The notes: generated by a model not told the origin, from the letters alone. Shown: positions 51,163 through 60,102, counted from the first letter of the stretch. The stretch is 64,000 bases of DNA from Mycolicibacterium phlei (GCF_001583415.1 NZ_CP014475.1:3844001-3908000); one strand, 5' to 3'. Made by a program: numbers and translations.

Positions 51163-51179
51163 CGAGAATCGAATTCTCT
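51163..51179. promoter_or_regulatory. GAGAA-N5-TTCTC operator (site 6) upstream of the MhpC-like gene
   Basis: CGAGAATCGAATTCTCT has its core at 51164-51178. It lies between the divergent MhpC-like gene and the IclR gene, so it may act on both. A possible -10 element TATAGT for the IclR gene is at 51224-51229. Confidence 0.72.
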
Positions 51180-51284
51180 TAATTTGTAAGCACTCTGCTC
51201 ATTTATCGCACATACACGTGCACTATAGTCAGAGCATCACTCTCGCGACCGCGGAATGTCAAGGGAAGTCGAGGAAGGGGCGTC

Positions 51285-52004
51285 ATGCCTGCTCAGGGCA
51301 AGTCCCGATCCGGGGACGAGGCCGGCGCGCCCAATGGCGCCCCCGGCTCTCAGACGCTGGCCCGCGGGCTCGCCGCGCTGCAACTGGTGGCCGGCTCCCG
51401 CACCGGACTGACCGCCCAGCAGGTCGCCGACGAAATCGGGGTGCACCGCACCATCGCCTACCGGTTGCTGGCGACGCTGTCGCAGTTCCGGTTGGTGGCC
51501 AAGGGTGAGGACGGGCGCTATCGGCCCGCCGCGGCGCTGGCGGTGCTCGGGGCCTCGTTCGACAACAACGTGCGCCAGCTGAGCCTGCCCACCCTGCGGG
51601 CGCTGGCCGACGAAACCGGTTGCACCGTGTCGCTTCTGGTCGCTGAGGGTGATCAGCAGGTGGCGATCGCGGTGATCGCGCCGAGCAACGTCTACTACCA
51701 GTTGGCCTTCCACGAGGGCAGCCGCTATCCGCTGGAGCGCGGCGCCGCCGGGATCGCGCTGCTGGCCAGCATGCCGCCGCGACCGGGGGAACGTGACCTG
51801 GTCCCGCTGACCCGCGAACGCGGGTGGGTGATCACCCACGGCGAGATCGAACCGAACACCTACGGGCTGGCCGTGCCCGTCAGACGACAGCCCCCGTCGC
51901 CACCCACCTGCATCAACCTCATCTCGCACCGCGAAGACGTCGTGCTGGCCGGCCGCGACGCGGTCGTCACGGCGGCCAACGAGTTATCCGCGATCCTCAG
52001 CTGA
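51285..52004 (+). CDS. IclR family transcriptional regulator
   Basis: A 239-residue regulator. The winged helix is QTLARGLAALQLVAGSRTGL, TAQQVADEIGVHRTIAYRLL and ATLSQFRLVAKGEDGRYRPA (residues about 23-83). The ligand domain includes VYYQLAFHEGSRYPLERGAA. ATG 51285 follows GAGGAAGGGG. It is divergent from the MhpC/A/B operon, as mhpR is in E. coli, and so is a probable local activator. It is followed 29 bases later by a KstD-like gene. Confidence 0.9.
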   Translation: MPAQGKSRSGDEAGAPNGAPGSQTLARGLAALQLVAGSRTGLTAQQVADEIGVHRTIAYRLLATLSQFRLVAKGEDGRYRPAAALAVLGASFDNNVRQLSLPTLRALADETGCTVSLLVAEGDQQVAIAVIAPSNVYYQLAFHEGSRYPLERGAAGIALLASMPPRPGERDLVPLTRERGWVITHGEIEPNTYGLAVPVRRQPPSPPTCINLISHREDVVLAGRDAVVTAANELSAILS

Positions 52005-52032
52005 GGTTTCGCCAAGCCGGAAGGAGCAGCAC

Positions 52033-53631
52033 GTGACCGATTGGGACCATGACACCGACGTGGTCGTGCTCGGCAGCGGCGGAGCGGGTCTGACCGCCGC
52101 ACTGACCGCGGCGGCCTCCGGCGCCCGCGTCGAGGTCTACGAGAAGGCCGCCACCGTCGGTGGCACCACCGCGGTCTCCGGCGGCATCATCTGGATACCG
52201 GCCCACAACCGCTGCCCCGACGGCGAGCTCACGGTCGAGGACGCCATGGCCTACCTGCGCGCGCAGTCGCTGGGCTACATGGACGACGAACTCGTCGAGA
52301 CGTTCGTGCGCACCGGCCCGGAGATGCTGGATTTCGTTGAGGCGCACAGTGATCTGCGCTTCGAGATCGCCGAGGGCTTTCCCGACTACAAACCCGAGCT
52401 GCCGGGCGGGCGGCCGTCGGGCGGACGTTCGCTCAACGCCAAGCCGTTCGACCTGGCCGGGCTCGGCGAGTGGCGCGACCGCATCACGTCGTTCCCGGCG
52501 GACTTCAGCAACGTCGGCATCGACGCCGAGACCCGCGCCCGCATCCACGCCGCCGTCGACGACGACTCCGGCGACTACTGCGTGGCGGGCACCGCGTTGA
52601 TCGCCGGCCTGCTCAAGGGACTGCTGGACCGCGGCGTCGTCCCGCACACCGACGCCCGCGCCGTGGAGCTGTTCGCCGACGACACGGGCATCACCGGTGT
52701 GCGGATCAGCCAGGGCGACAAGGACTTCACCGTCCGCGCCCGTCGCGCGGTGATCCTCGCCACGGGTGGCTTCGAGTGGGACCGCAGGCTGGTGGAGGCC
52801 TACCTGCGCGGTCCCATGCGCGGGCCGGTGTCCCCGCCGAACAACACCGGCGACGGGCTGCGGATGGCGATGGCCCACGGCGCGGACCTGGCCAACATGG
52901 GCGAGGCTTGGTGGGTGCCGATCGTGCAGCTGCCCGGCGACACCTTCCAGGGCCACCCCCGCAGCCGCAGTGTGCGACTCGAGCGCACCCGCCCGCGCAG
53001 CATCATCGTCAACCGCGCGGGCAAGCGGTTCCTCAACGAGGCCGGCGAGTACAACTCGATGGCCGGACCGTTCCACTACCTCGATCCGAAGCTGGGTTAC
53101 GCCAACGATCCGGCGTGGATCGTGTTCGACTCACTGCACCTGAAGAAGTACGGCTTCCTCGGTGTCGAACCGGGCGGCCCGGCACCGGACTGGTTCTCCC
53201 CGTCGAAGGATCTCGCGGAACTCGGCGAGAAGACCGGTATCGATCCCGAGGGGCTGGCCCGCACCCTGGCCGCGTGGAACGACAGCGTCGCCGCCGAGAC
53301 CGACCCCGACTTCGGCCGCGGCGCCAGCGCCTACGACGGCTACTGGGGTGACCTGCAGGCCCCGACACCCGCGGGCCGCACGCTCGGCCCGATCGACACG
53401 CCGCCGTATTTCGCGGTGCCGGTGTCGATCGGCGCGATGGGCACCAAGGGCGGACCGCGCACCGACGCCGACGGGCGCGTGCGCCACGTCAACGGGTCGG
53501 TGATCCCGGGACTGTTCGCCGCGGGCAACGCGATGGCGGGCCCGACCGGCAAGGCGTACGGCGGGGCGGGCGGAACCATCGGCCCGGCAATGGTGTTCGG
53601 CTACCGCGCCGGACGCGCCGCCGCCCGGTGA
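52033..53631 (+). CDS. FAD-binding 3-ketosteroid dehydrogenase-like flavoprotein
   Basis: A 532-residue paralogue in function of the protein at 45973-47718. DVVVLGSGGAGLTAALTAAA, GGTTAVSGGIIWIPAHNR, VILATGGFEWD, VNRAGKRFLNEAGEYNSM and GAMGTKGGPRTDADGRV followed by PGLFAAGNAMAGPTGKAYGG are the expected FAD-domain and cap segments. A PPYFAVPV segment sits where KstD carries a tyrosine. GTG 52033 is the start. It is in an operon with the IclR gene and overlaps the SnoaL-like gene (GTGA). Confidence 0.9.
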   Translation: MTDWDHDTDVVVLGSGGAGLTAALTAAASGARVEVYEKAATVGGTTAVSGGIIWIPAHNRCPDGELTVEDAMAYLRAQSLGYMDDELVETFVRTGPEMLDFVEAHSDLRFEIAEGFPDYKPELPGGRPSGGRSLNAKPFDLAGLGEWRDRITSFPADFSNVGIDAETRARIHAAVDDDSGDYCVAGTALIAGLLKGLLDRGVVPHTDARAVELFADDTGITGVRISQGDKDFTVRARRAVILATGGFEWDRRLVEAYLRGPMRGPVSPPNNTGDGLRMAMAHGADLANMGEAWWVPIVQLPGDTFQGHPRSRSVRLERTRPRSIIVNRAGKRFLNEAGEYNSMAGPFHYLDPKLGYANDPAWIVFDSLHLKKYGFLGVEPGGPAPDWFSPSKDLAELGEKTGIDPEGLARTLAAWNDSVAAETDPDFGRGASAYDGYWGDLQAPTPAGRTLGPIDTPPYFAVPVSIGAMGTKGGPRTDADGRVRHVNGSVIPGLFAAGNAMAGPTGKAYGGAGGTIGPAMVFGYRAGRAAAR

Positions 53632-54059
53632 CCGAACACGCCATCCGCGCGCTGGTCCATCGGTACGCCGATGCGGCGTCGCGCCGTGACCCCGCCGGCG
53701 TCGCCGACACCTTCACCACCGACGGCGAGTGGTACTCGCCCGAGCTCGGCGGATTCACCGGCCGCGGCGCGATGCTGTCCTTCTTCACCTCGATGCTGGA
53801 CGGGTGGACGGCGTTCATCCAGGGACTGCAGTCGGGTGTGCTGACCGAGAGCGGGCCCGAGTTCGCCAGGGGCCGCTGGTTCGTCCACGAGTACGGTCAG
53901 CGCGCCGACGGCACCAGCCTCAGCATCGCGGGTGTCTACCACGACGAGTACCGCTGCGTCGACGGGCGCTGGCTGATCGCGCGTCGGCGCTACGACCCCC
54001 TGCTGCGCGACGTCAACGGGACCGTCACCGCACACCCCTATCCCGACATCACCGCCTAG
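53628..54059 (+). CDS. SnoaL-like / NTF2-fold protein
   Basis: A 143-residue cone-fold protein. AIRALVHRYADAASRRDPAG is the first helix pair and HDEYRCVDGRWLIARRRYDP the last sheet. It may be an isomerase or dehydratase acting on the product of the flavoprotein. The start overlaps the KstD-like gene (GTGA), and its 3' end overlaps the convergent MeaB gene by 4 bases. Confidence 0.86.
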   Translation: MTEHAIRALVHRYADAASRRDPAGVADTFTTDGEWYSPELGGFTGRGAMLSFFTSMLDGWTAFIQGLQSGVLTESGPEFARGRWFVHEYGQRADGTSLSIAGVYHDEYRCVDGRWLIARRRYDPLLRDVNGTVTAHPYPDITA

Positions 54060-54934
54060 GACCCGCCGAAGAGACGCTCGGCGGCGGTGTAGGGGTCGTC
54101 GCCGCCGTCGGCGACCGCCTGCGCCAGCCGGTCCAGCTCCGGGTGGTTGCGCAGCAGCGTCTGGGCCAGTGACAGGATCTGCGCGCGGGCCCGGGCAGCG
54201 CGCCGCTGCGGGGTGTCCGCACGGTGGTGGGCCTCGATGGCCTCCACCAGGTCCTCGATGCCCTCTCCTTGGGCCGCAATGAGTTTCAGAATCGGCGCGT
54301 GGGTCTCGGCGCGCAGGTCGCGCACGGTCTGGTCGGCGCCGTCACGGTCGGCCTTGTTGACCACGACGATGTCGGCGACCTCCAGCAGGCCGGCCTTGGC
54401 CGCCTGGATCGCGTCGCCGGCACCGGGGTTGAGGATGACGACCGTCGGGTCGGCGACGGCGGCGATCTCGATCTCAGACTGGCCGACGCCGACGGTCTCG
54501 AGCACCACCAGCCCGTAGTCCAGCGCGGACAGGAGCCGGATCGCGGCGGGGACCGCGGCGGCCAGCCCGCCGAGATGACCGCGCGCGGCGACGGACCGGA
54601 TCAGCACGTCCGGGTCGTTGATGTGGGCGGCCATCCGGATCCGGTCACCGAGCAGCGCTCCCCCGCTGTAGGGCGACGACGGGTCGACGGCCAGCACGGC
54701 CACGCGCACGCCACGGGCCCGGTAGGCGCCGACCAGCACCCCGACCGTCGTGGACTTGCCCGCGCCCGGCGGACCGGTCACGCCGACCACCCGCGGCGAC
54801 TCGACCGGACCGATCGCATCGAGAACCTCGGTGCGCCGGGGGCTTTCGACCAGGCTGAGCAGCTGGCCGGTCGCCCGCGGTGAGCCGTTTCGCGCGGCGG
54901 CGATCAGCTCCGCGAGCGAGGGTGCGTCGGGCAT
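54056..54934 (-). CDS. meaB: MeaB-type GTPase, chaperone of a B12-dependent acyl-CoA mutase
   Basis: A 292-residue G3E-family GTPase. VVGVTGPPGAGKSTTVGVLV is Walker A, LAVDPSSPYSGGALLGDRIR is the switch region, VVLETVGVGQSEIEIAAVAD is the Walker B area and IVVVNKADRDGADQ is the base-specificity motif. Such proteins load and repair adenosylcobalamin in methylmalonyl-type mutases. The mutase subunits lie 8 kb away (62459-64000) in the same cluster. The segment LNPGAGDAIQAAKAG deviates from the usual PGAGDE. It is divergent from the SDR at 55010 with one palindrome between. Confidence 0.92.
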   Translation of the reverse strand: MPDAPSLAELIAAARNGSPRATGQLLSLVESPRRTEVLDAIGPVESPRVVGVTGPPGAGKSTTVGVLVGAYRARGVRVAVLAVDPSSPYSGGALLGDRIRMAAHINDPDVLIRSVAARGHLGGLAAAVPAAIRLLSALDYGLVVLETVGVGQSEIEIAAVADPTVVILNPGAGDAIQAAKAGLLEVADIVVVNKADRDGADQTVRDLRAETHAPILKLIAAQGEGIEDLVEAIEAHHRADTPQRRAARARAQILSLAQTLLRNHPELDRLAQAVADGGDDPYTAAERLFGGS

Positions 54935-54956
54935 GCGAACTCCGTCTCGAGCAGTA

Positions 54957-54973
54957 TGAGAATGCTATTCTCT
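54957..54973. promoter_or_regulatory. GAGAA-N5-TTCTC operator (site 7) between meaB and SDR genes
   Basis: TGAGAATGCTATTCTCT has its core at 54958-54972, in the divergent gap between MeaB (start 54934) and the SDR (start 55010). It can serve both promoters. Confidence 0.78.
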
Positions 54974-55009
54974 CAACTCGAGAGTGCCAGTTGCAAGAAG
55001 GGGAAGCTT

Positions 55010-55774
55010 ATGCAGATCGCAGGGAACTCGGCGATCGTCGTCGGCGGCGCGGGCGGATTGGGTGAGGCCACGGTGCGGCGGCTGCACGGCGCCGGCGCGA
55101 AGGTCGTCGTCGCGGATCTGTCCGACGACAAGGGCAGGCAACTGGAGAAGGAGCTCGGCGTCCGGTACGTCCCAACCGACGCGACCTCCGAGGAGTCGGT
55201 GCTGGCGGCGATCGCCGAGGCGGAGTCGCTGGGACCGCTGCGGATCTCGGTCGACACGCACGGCGGCCCGGCCGGCGGCGGTCGACTGGTCGGCAAGGAC
55301 GGCTCCCCGCTCGGCATGGAGGCGTTCGAGACGACGATCAAGTTCTACCTGACCGCGGTGTTCAACATCATGCGGCTGACCGCGGCGGCGATCGCCAAGA
55401 CCGAGCCGCTCGAGGAGGGCGCGCGCGGGGTCATCGTCAACACCGCCTCGATCGCCGGCTACGAGGGACAGATCGGCCAGTTGCCGTACGCGGCGGCCAA
55501 GGGCGGCGTCATCGGGATGACGCTCAACGCGGCACGCGACCTGTCGCCGTTGGGCATTCGCGTGGTGACGATCGCGCCGGGCACGATCAACACCCCGGCC
55601 TACGGCAAGGCCGCCGATCAGCTCGAGCAGTACTGGGGTCCGCAGGTCCCGTTCCCGAAGCGGATGGGCCGGCCCACGGAGTACGCCCAGCTGGCGCAGA
55701 GCATCATCGAGAACGACTACCTCAACGGCGAGATCATCCGCCTCGACGGGGCGCTGCGCTTCCCGCCGAAGTAG
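55010..55774 (+). CDS. SDR family oxidoreductase (3-hydroxyacyl-CoA dehydrogenase type-2-like)
   Basis: A 254-residue SDR. IVVGGAGGLGEATVRRLHGA is the cofactor loop, VNTASIAGYEGQIGQLPYAA and AKGGVIGMTLNAARDLSP are the Ser/Tyr/Lys region, and IIENDYLNGEIIRLDGALRF is the C-terminal end. The layout matches type-2 (HSD17B10-like) hydroxyacyl-CoA dehydrogenases. ATG 55010 follows AAGGGG. It probably catalyses the third beta-oxidation step for the pathway. It converges on the crotonase gene, with repeats D and E between the two stops. Confidence 0.9.
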   Translation: MQIAGNSAIVVGGAGGLGEATVRRLHGAGAKVVVADLSDDKGRQLEKELGVRYVPTDATSEESVLAAIAEAESLGPLRISVDTHGGPAGGGRLVGKDGSPLGMEAFETTIKFYLTAVFNIMRLTAAAIAKTEPLEEGARGVIVNTASIAGYEGQIGQLPYAAAKGGVIGMTLNAARDLSPLGIRVVTIAPGTINTPAYGKAADQLEQYWGPQVPFPKRMGRPTEYAQLAQSIIENDYLNGEIIRLDGALRFPPK

Positions 55775-55792
55775 CCCACCCACCCCCCTCCC

Positions 55793-55856
55793 CCGCGAGC
55801 GTGCGTGTCTGATGCCGACACGCCGCCGAATCTCGACAGTTTGCGCACGCTCGCGG
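55793..55856 (+). repeat. 64-bp palindromic intergenic repeat, copy D
   Basis: Orientation as copies A and B. The outer arms are perfect, the inner CGTGTC pairs with GACACG around the loop TGATGCC, and the second inner hairpin is weaker. It lies 19 bases after the SDR stop, and the inverted copy E follows 59 bases later. Confidence 0.9.
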
Positions 55857-55915
55857 TGGGCGGGTGGGCGATCTGGACTGCTCGTGCCTCAGGTCGCCGC
55901 CGATCCCACGCCCCC

Positions 55916-55979
55916 CCGCGAGCGTGCGCAAATGCTTAAAAAACACCGGCGTGTCGTGTGCAGACACGCACGCTCGCGG
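55916..55979 (-). repeat. 64-bp palindromic intergenic repeat, copy E (inverted relative to D)
   Basis: Reverse orientation relative to copy D, with perfect outer arms. On the plus strand it reads CCGCGAGCGTGCGC at the left and ends CGCACGCTCGCGG. The interior has an A-rich run (TTAAAAAAC). The 59 bases between D and E hold no gene and no feature that I can name. Confidence 0.92.
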
Positions 55980-56006
55980 CGGAGGAAAGGGAAGGGGGAA
56001 GGGGCG

Positions 56007-56777
56007 CTAGTTCTTCTTCTTGGCGTTGAGGCGGGTGACGATCTCGCGGAAGTCGTCGGTCTTGAAGGACTGCTCCTCGGCGGTGTTGGCGTAGTCGAGC
56101 ACCGCCAGCACCGACCGCTCGAGGTGGATGTTCAACAGCCGCTTGGTGCTCTCCACCGCCTGGCGCGGCAGCTCCATGATCTTCTTGGCGCACGCGATCG
56201 CCTCGGCCAGCGGATCCGCCACGACATGGTTGGCCAGCCCCAGTTCGACGGCGCGCTGCGCCGAGATCCGGGCACCGGTGAGCGCGTACTCCTTGGCGTG
56301 CAGCAGGCTCATCTCCAGCGGCCACACCAGCGGTCCGCCGTCGGCGGCGACCAGGCCCACCTGCACGTGCGGGTCGGCGAGGTAGGCGTCCTCCTTGATG
56401 TAGACGATGTCCGACAGCGCGACCAGGCTGCAGCCCAACCCCATCGCGGGCCCGTTGACGGCGGCGATCACCGGGATCCGGCAGCGCGCCATCCCGAGCA
56501 CGATCTCACGGCCGTGCAGGATCGTCTTGGCGCGCAGGTCCTCGTCCTGGCGCAGCTCCTCCAGGTAGCCGAAGTCGCCGCCGGCCGAAAACGCCCGTCC
56601 CGCACCGGTGATCACCGCGGCCCGGGCCTCGCGGTCCTCGGCCAGCCGCGGCCACAGCCACGCCAGCGCACAGTGCAGGTCGTCGTTGACCGAGTTCAGC
56701 GACTCGGGCCGGTTGAGCGTGATGATGCGCAGCGCACCGTCGGCCTGGACGTCGATCTCCGGGGGCAGGTCGTACAA
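56007..56777 (-). CDS. Enoyl-CoA hydratase/isomerase family protein
   Basis: A 256-residue crotonase. TLNRPESLNSVNDDLHCALA, the oxyanion-hole segment GAGRAFSAGGDFGYLEEL, AAVNGPAMGLGCSLVALSDI and VGLVAADGGPLVWPLEMSLL are present. The start is TTG at 56777, supported by GGAG seven bases upstream; no ATG or GTG fits. The C-terminal NAKKKN is basic. It follows the acyl-CoA dehydrogenase by one base, giving the order ligase-FadE-FadE-crotonase. Confidence 0.9.
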   Translation of the reverse strand: MYDLPPEIDVQADGALRIITLNRPESLNSVNDDLHCALAWLWPRLAEDREARAAVITGAGRAFSAGGDFGYLEELRQDEDLRAKTILHGREIVLGMARCRIPVIAAVNGPAMGLGCSLVALSDIVYIKEDAYLADPHVQVGLVAADGGPLVWPLEMSLLHAKEYALTGARISAQRAVELGLANHVVADPLAEAIACAKKIMELPRQAVESTKRLLNIHLERSVLAVLDYANTAEEQSFKTDDFREIVTRLNAKKKN

Positions 56778-56778
56778 C

Positions 56779-57867
56779 TTAGACTCCTAGTCCGAGAATT
56801 CGGGAGGCGATGATGTTCTTCTGGATCTGCGATGTGCCGCCCATGACGCTCTGCGCGCGGCTGTACATGTAGGCGCCGAACAGCTCGTCGTCGCCGGTGC
56901 CGACGGTGGCCAGCGCGGCGTGCCCGACGGCCTGCTCGGTCCACGTCATCAGCAGCTTGTCCAGCGAGCCCTGCGGGCCGTGGGTCAGGCCGTCGAGCTG
57001 CTCGGACAGTCGCCTGCGCACGTGCAGCCGCAGCATCTCGGTCTGCACCCACGCCCAGGCCAGCTCCTCCGGCGGCGTGCCGTCTACGCGAGAGGCCAAC
57101 TGGCGCACCAGCTTTCCGTAGCGTGCCGAGAATCCCAGCGTCGACGGCTCACGCTCGTGGCTGACCACCGTCATCGCCAGCTTCCAGCCCTCACCGGGCG
57201 CGCCGACCATGTTCTCCGCGGGCACCCGGGCCCCGTCGAACAGCACCTGACCGAACTCCTTGGTCACCCCGCTGATCATCTTCAGCGGACGCTGTTCGAT
57301 ACCGGGCTGGTGCATGTTGACGATGAACGCCGAGATGCCCTTGTGCTTGGGGACGTCCTTGTCGGTGCGGGCCAGCAGCAGACACCAGTCGGCCACATCG
57401 GAGTAGCTGGTCCAGATCTTGTGGCCGTGGATGACGTACTCGGCGCCGTCGCGGGTCGCCGTCGTCGTCAGCGACGCCAGGTCCGACCCCGCGCCCGGCT
57501 CGGAGAAGCCCTGACACCACCGCTCGGTGCCGTTGATCATCCCGGGCAGGAACCGTTGCCGCAGTTCCTCGCTGCCGTGGTGCGACAGGCCGACGACCAG
57601 GTAACCCAGGCTGGGTCGCGCCGGTGCCCCGGCCTTGGCGATCTCCTCGTCGAGGATGACGTCGTAGACCGGCGGAAGATCGTGGCCGCCATACTTTTTC
57701 GGCCAGGACAGGCCGAAGAAGCCGGCCGAGTAGAGCGCCTGGTGCCATGCCCCCTGGGCGGCCCAGTACTCGTCACCCGAGGTCGGGAACCTGCCCTTCT
57801 GCTCGGTCAGCCATGCGCGCAGCCGGGCCCGGAACTCGGCCTCCTCCGGCGAATCACGAAAGTCCAA
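56779..57867 (-). CDS. Acyl-CoA dehydrogenase, catalytic subunit of a FadE pair
   Basis: A 362-residue flavoprotein. WCQGFSEPGAGSDLASLTTT, GHKIWTSYSDVADWCLLLAR, SHEREPSTLGFS (Glu at the alternative catalytic position) and MGGTSQIQKNIIASRILGL are visible. The start is TTG at 57867 with AGGAG seven bases before it. It overlaps the short partner gene by 14 bases, so equal amounts are likely. The pattern parallels heterotetrameric FadE complexes of steroid side-chain degradation. Confidence 0.9.
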   Translation of the reverse strand: MDFRDSPEEAEFRARLRAWLTEQKGRFPTSGDEYWAAQGAWHQALYSAGFFGLSWPKKYGGHDLPPVYDVILDEEIAKAGAPARPSLGYLVVGLSHHGSEELRQRFLPGMINGTERWCQGFSEPGAGSDLASLTTTATRDGAEYVIHGHKIWTSYSDVADWCLLLARTDKDVPKHKGISAFIVNMHQPGIEQRPLKMISGVTKEFGQVLFDGARVPAENMVGAPGEGWKLAMTVVSHEREPSTLGFSARYGKLVRQLASRVDGTPPEELAWAWVQTEMLRLHVRRRLSEQLDGLTHGPQGSLDKLLMTWTEQAVGHAALATVGTGDDELFGAYMYSRAQSVMGGTSQIQKNIIASRILGLGV

Positions 57868-58666
57868 TGGTCAACTCCTCCAGTCTCACGGGCCACGTCT
57901 CGGTCGCGGTCAGCACCCGCCGCAGGTAGACGTGCGCCAGGCACTCCCAGGTGTTGCCGATACCGCCGTGCACCTGGATCGACGTCTCGCAGACGGTGCG
58001 GGCGGCGCGGGCGCAGTAGATCTTGGCGACGCGCGCGGCCTCGATCGCCTCGGCGACGGGCAGTTCGTCGACCGCCCACGCGGCGTGCCGCGCCACGCTG
58101 ATCGACCCCTCGATCAGTGCGAGGCTCTCCGCGAGCAGGTGCCCGATCGCCTGGTAGGAGCCGATCGTGGCGCCGTACTGCTCACGCACCTTGGCGTATT
58201 CGACGGCCAGATCCTGGGCGCCGCGGGCCGCGCCGATCAGCTCCGCGCAACTGGTGCTCAGCGCCAGCGCCGTCCACCGGCCGGCGTCCTCGTCGGACAG
58301 CTCGGCGAGCTCGGGCGGGTTCTCGGCCACCCCCGCCAGGCTGTCGGTCAGGTCCACCGTCGGCCGCGCCGGCGCCGCGGCAGGCTCACGGCCCAACCGG
58401 TTTCGCAGGTCGTCGACGAGCACCGGTCCGACGAACGGCACGTCGACCAGGCCGCGGGCGAACTCCTCGGCGACGATCGCCACCTCCACCCCCGACGCGC
58501 CGTCGGAGCGCAGCGTGCGAAAGCCCGTGGCGTCCACGGCCTTCTCCAGCCGCGCCTTGCGGGCCTCGTCGTCGAGGTCGGCGACCGACCCCGGGCCGAG
58601 GTCATCGGCCAGGCTCGCCGCGGCCTCCCGCAGCTGCTGTTGTTCACTGGTCAGACGGACGTCCAC
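57854..58666 (-). CDS. Acyl-CoA dehydrogenase-like partner subunit, short
   Basis: A 270-residue protein. LTSEQQQLREAAASLADDLG is the first helix of the family, YAKVREQYGATIGSYQAIGH and the C-terminal QVHGGIGNTWECLAHVYLRR (QxxGG, flavin side) are present. The middle beta domain is shortened. GTG 58666 is the start. The 14-base overlap with the longer FadE gene and the 16-base overlap with the ligase upstream show one operon. Confidence 0.88.
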   Translation of the reverse strand: MDVRLTSEQQQLREAAASLADDLGPGSVADLDDEARKARLEKAVDATGFRTLRSDGASGVEVAIVAEEFARGLVDVPFVGPVLVDDLRNRLGREPAAAPARPTVDLTDSLAGVAENPPELAELSDEDAGRWTALALSTSCAELIGAARGAQDLAVEYAKVREQYGATIGSYQAIGHLLAESLALIEGSISVARHAAWAVDELPVAEAIEAARVAKIYCARAARTVCETSIQVHGGIGNTWECLAHVYLRRVLTATETWPVRLEELTIGLS

Positions 58667-60069
58667 AGACGCTCCTTCAACACTCGACGCAGAACCTTTC
58701 CCGACGGCAGTCGCGGTATCTCGTCCACGATCACCACCCGGCTGGGCTTCTTGTACGACGCCAACCGGTCCCCGACCAGCGCCGTCAGCTCCGCGCTGGT
58801 GACCGGCCCGTTGGTGGTGACCGCGGCGACGACGGCCTCCCCGTTGGCGGCGTCGGGCACCCCGAACACCGCGCAGTCCTCGACGGCGGGGTGCCCGTGC
58901 AGCACCGCCTCGACCTCGGCGGGCGCGACCTGGAACCCGCGCACCTTGATCATCTCCTTGGCGCGGTCGGTGATGCGCAGCCAGCCCTCGTCGTCGAGGT
59001 AGCCGACATCGCCGGTGCGGTACCAGCCGTCGTCGAACGCCGCCGCGGTCGCCGACTCCGGAAGATAGCCCGCCATCACCGAATCCGAGCGCACCTGGAT
59101 CTCACCGGGCTCGCCCGTGGGCAGCACCCGCCCGTCGTCCAGCGACACCACCCGCACGCTCACCCCGGGCACCGGTTTTCCGACGGTGTCGAGGTGGCGG
59201 CCGTCGATGTCGTTGCACGCGATCACCGGTAGTTCGCTGGCACCGTAGGCGGTCACCCACATCGCCCCGGTCCGGCGGGTGACCTCCTCGGCGACGCTCT
59301 GGGTGACCGGCGTGGCGCACCACATGATGTAGCGCAGTGACGACAGGTCGTGTGACTCCAGGTCGGGGTGTGCGGCCAGGGCCAAAGCGATTGGTGCGAC
59401 GGCCATCTCGATGGTGATGCGGTCGCTTTCGATGTGCCGAAGCATCGCGTCGATGTCGAAGCGGCGGTGCAGCCGGATCCAGGCTCCGGTGTCCAGCGCC
59501 ATCACGATGTTGAGCAGGCCGAGGATGTGCGAGGGCGGCGTCATGATCTGCATCCGGTCGGCCGACGTCAGCGCCAGCGCGTCGCGCCAGTGTTGCACCG
59601 CCACCGCGAACGCCTCATGGGTATGGCGCACCGCCTTCGGCATCCCGGTGGTTCCCGAGCTGAACACGAACAGCGCATCGGACTGCGGCGAGGGCTGCGG
59701 GAAGGTGCGTGCCGACGGCGTGATGGGCTCGTCGAGCGAGAGCATGGGCATCAGGTCGGCGAGCACGTCGTGATCACCGACGGCGTGCGTCGGCCTGGTC
59801 AGCGCGATCGCGTGCTCGGCCTCCGCGCGCTTCCACGCCGGGCTCAGCAGCACCGCCGCCGCACCGAGGCGCCAGACCGCCTGCAGCGCGATGACGAACT
59901 CCGGCCGGTTCGAAGACATGAGCGCGACGCGGTCGCCTTCGCCCACGCCCCGGCGCTCCAACGTCTCGGCCAATCCACTGCTGAGCGCGTCGATTTCGGA
60001 CGCGGTGTACTCACGCTGCTCGAACGCGAGCGCGACTGGATCACTCACACCCTTGTCCTCACTGGCCAC
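58651..60069 (-). CDS. AMP-dependent acyl-CoA synthetase/ligase
   Basis: A 472-residue adenylate-forming enzyme. SDALFVFSSGTTGMPKAVRH is the P-loop, WVTAYGASELPVIACND, DGWYRTGDVGYLDDEGWLRI, TDRAKEMIKVRGFQVAPAEV and LPSGKVLRRVLKER follow. The start is GTG 60069, or GTG 60048 where GAGG is spaced 8 bases before; the shorter form begins VSDPVALAFEQRE. It would activate the carboxylic acid entering this beta-oxidation set. Relatives act on aromatic, cyclic and medium-chain acids. Confidence 0.9.
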   Translation of the reverse strand: MASEDKGVSDPVALAFEQREYTASEIDALSSGLAETLERRGVGEGDRVALMSSNRPEFVIALQAVWRLGAAAVLLSPAWKRAEAEHAIALTRPTHAVGDHDVLADLMPMLSLDEPITPSARTFPQPSPQSDALFVFSSGTTGMPKAVRHTHEAFAVAVQHWRDALALTSADRMQIMTPPSHILGLLNIVMALDTGAWIRLHRRFDIDAMLRHIESDRITIEMAVAPIALALAAHPDLESHDLSSLRYIMWCATPVTQSVAEEVTRRTGAMWVTAYGASELPVIACNDIDGRHLDTVGKPVPGVSVRVVSLDDGRVLPTGEPGEIQVRSDSVMAGYLPESATAAAFDDGWYRTGDVGYLDDEGWLRITDRAKEMIKVRGFQVAPAEVEAVLHGHPAVEDCAVFGVPDAANGEAVVAAVTTNGPVTSAELTALVGDRLASYKKPSRVVIVDEIPRLPSGKVLRRVLKERLWTSV

Positions 60070-60102
60070 CCGGTCCCCGGCTGAGAAGAGCGTATCATTT
60101 CT

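Noticed and set aside
51206..51221. CGCACATACACGTGCA as an IclR binding site
   Set aside because: Only a four-base inverted repeat. Too weak to call without a known consensus.
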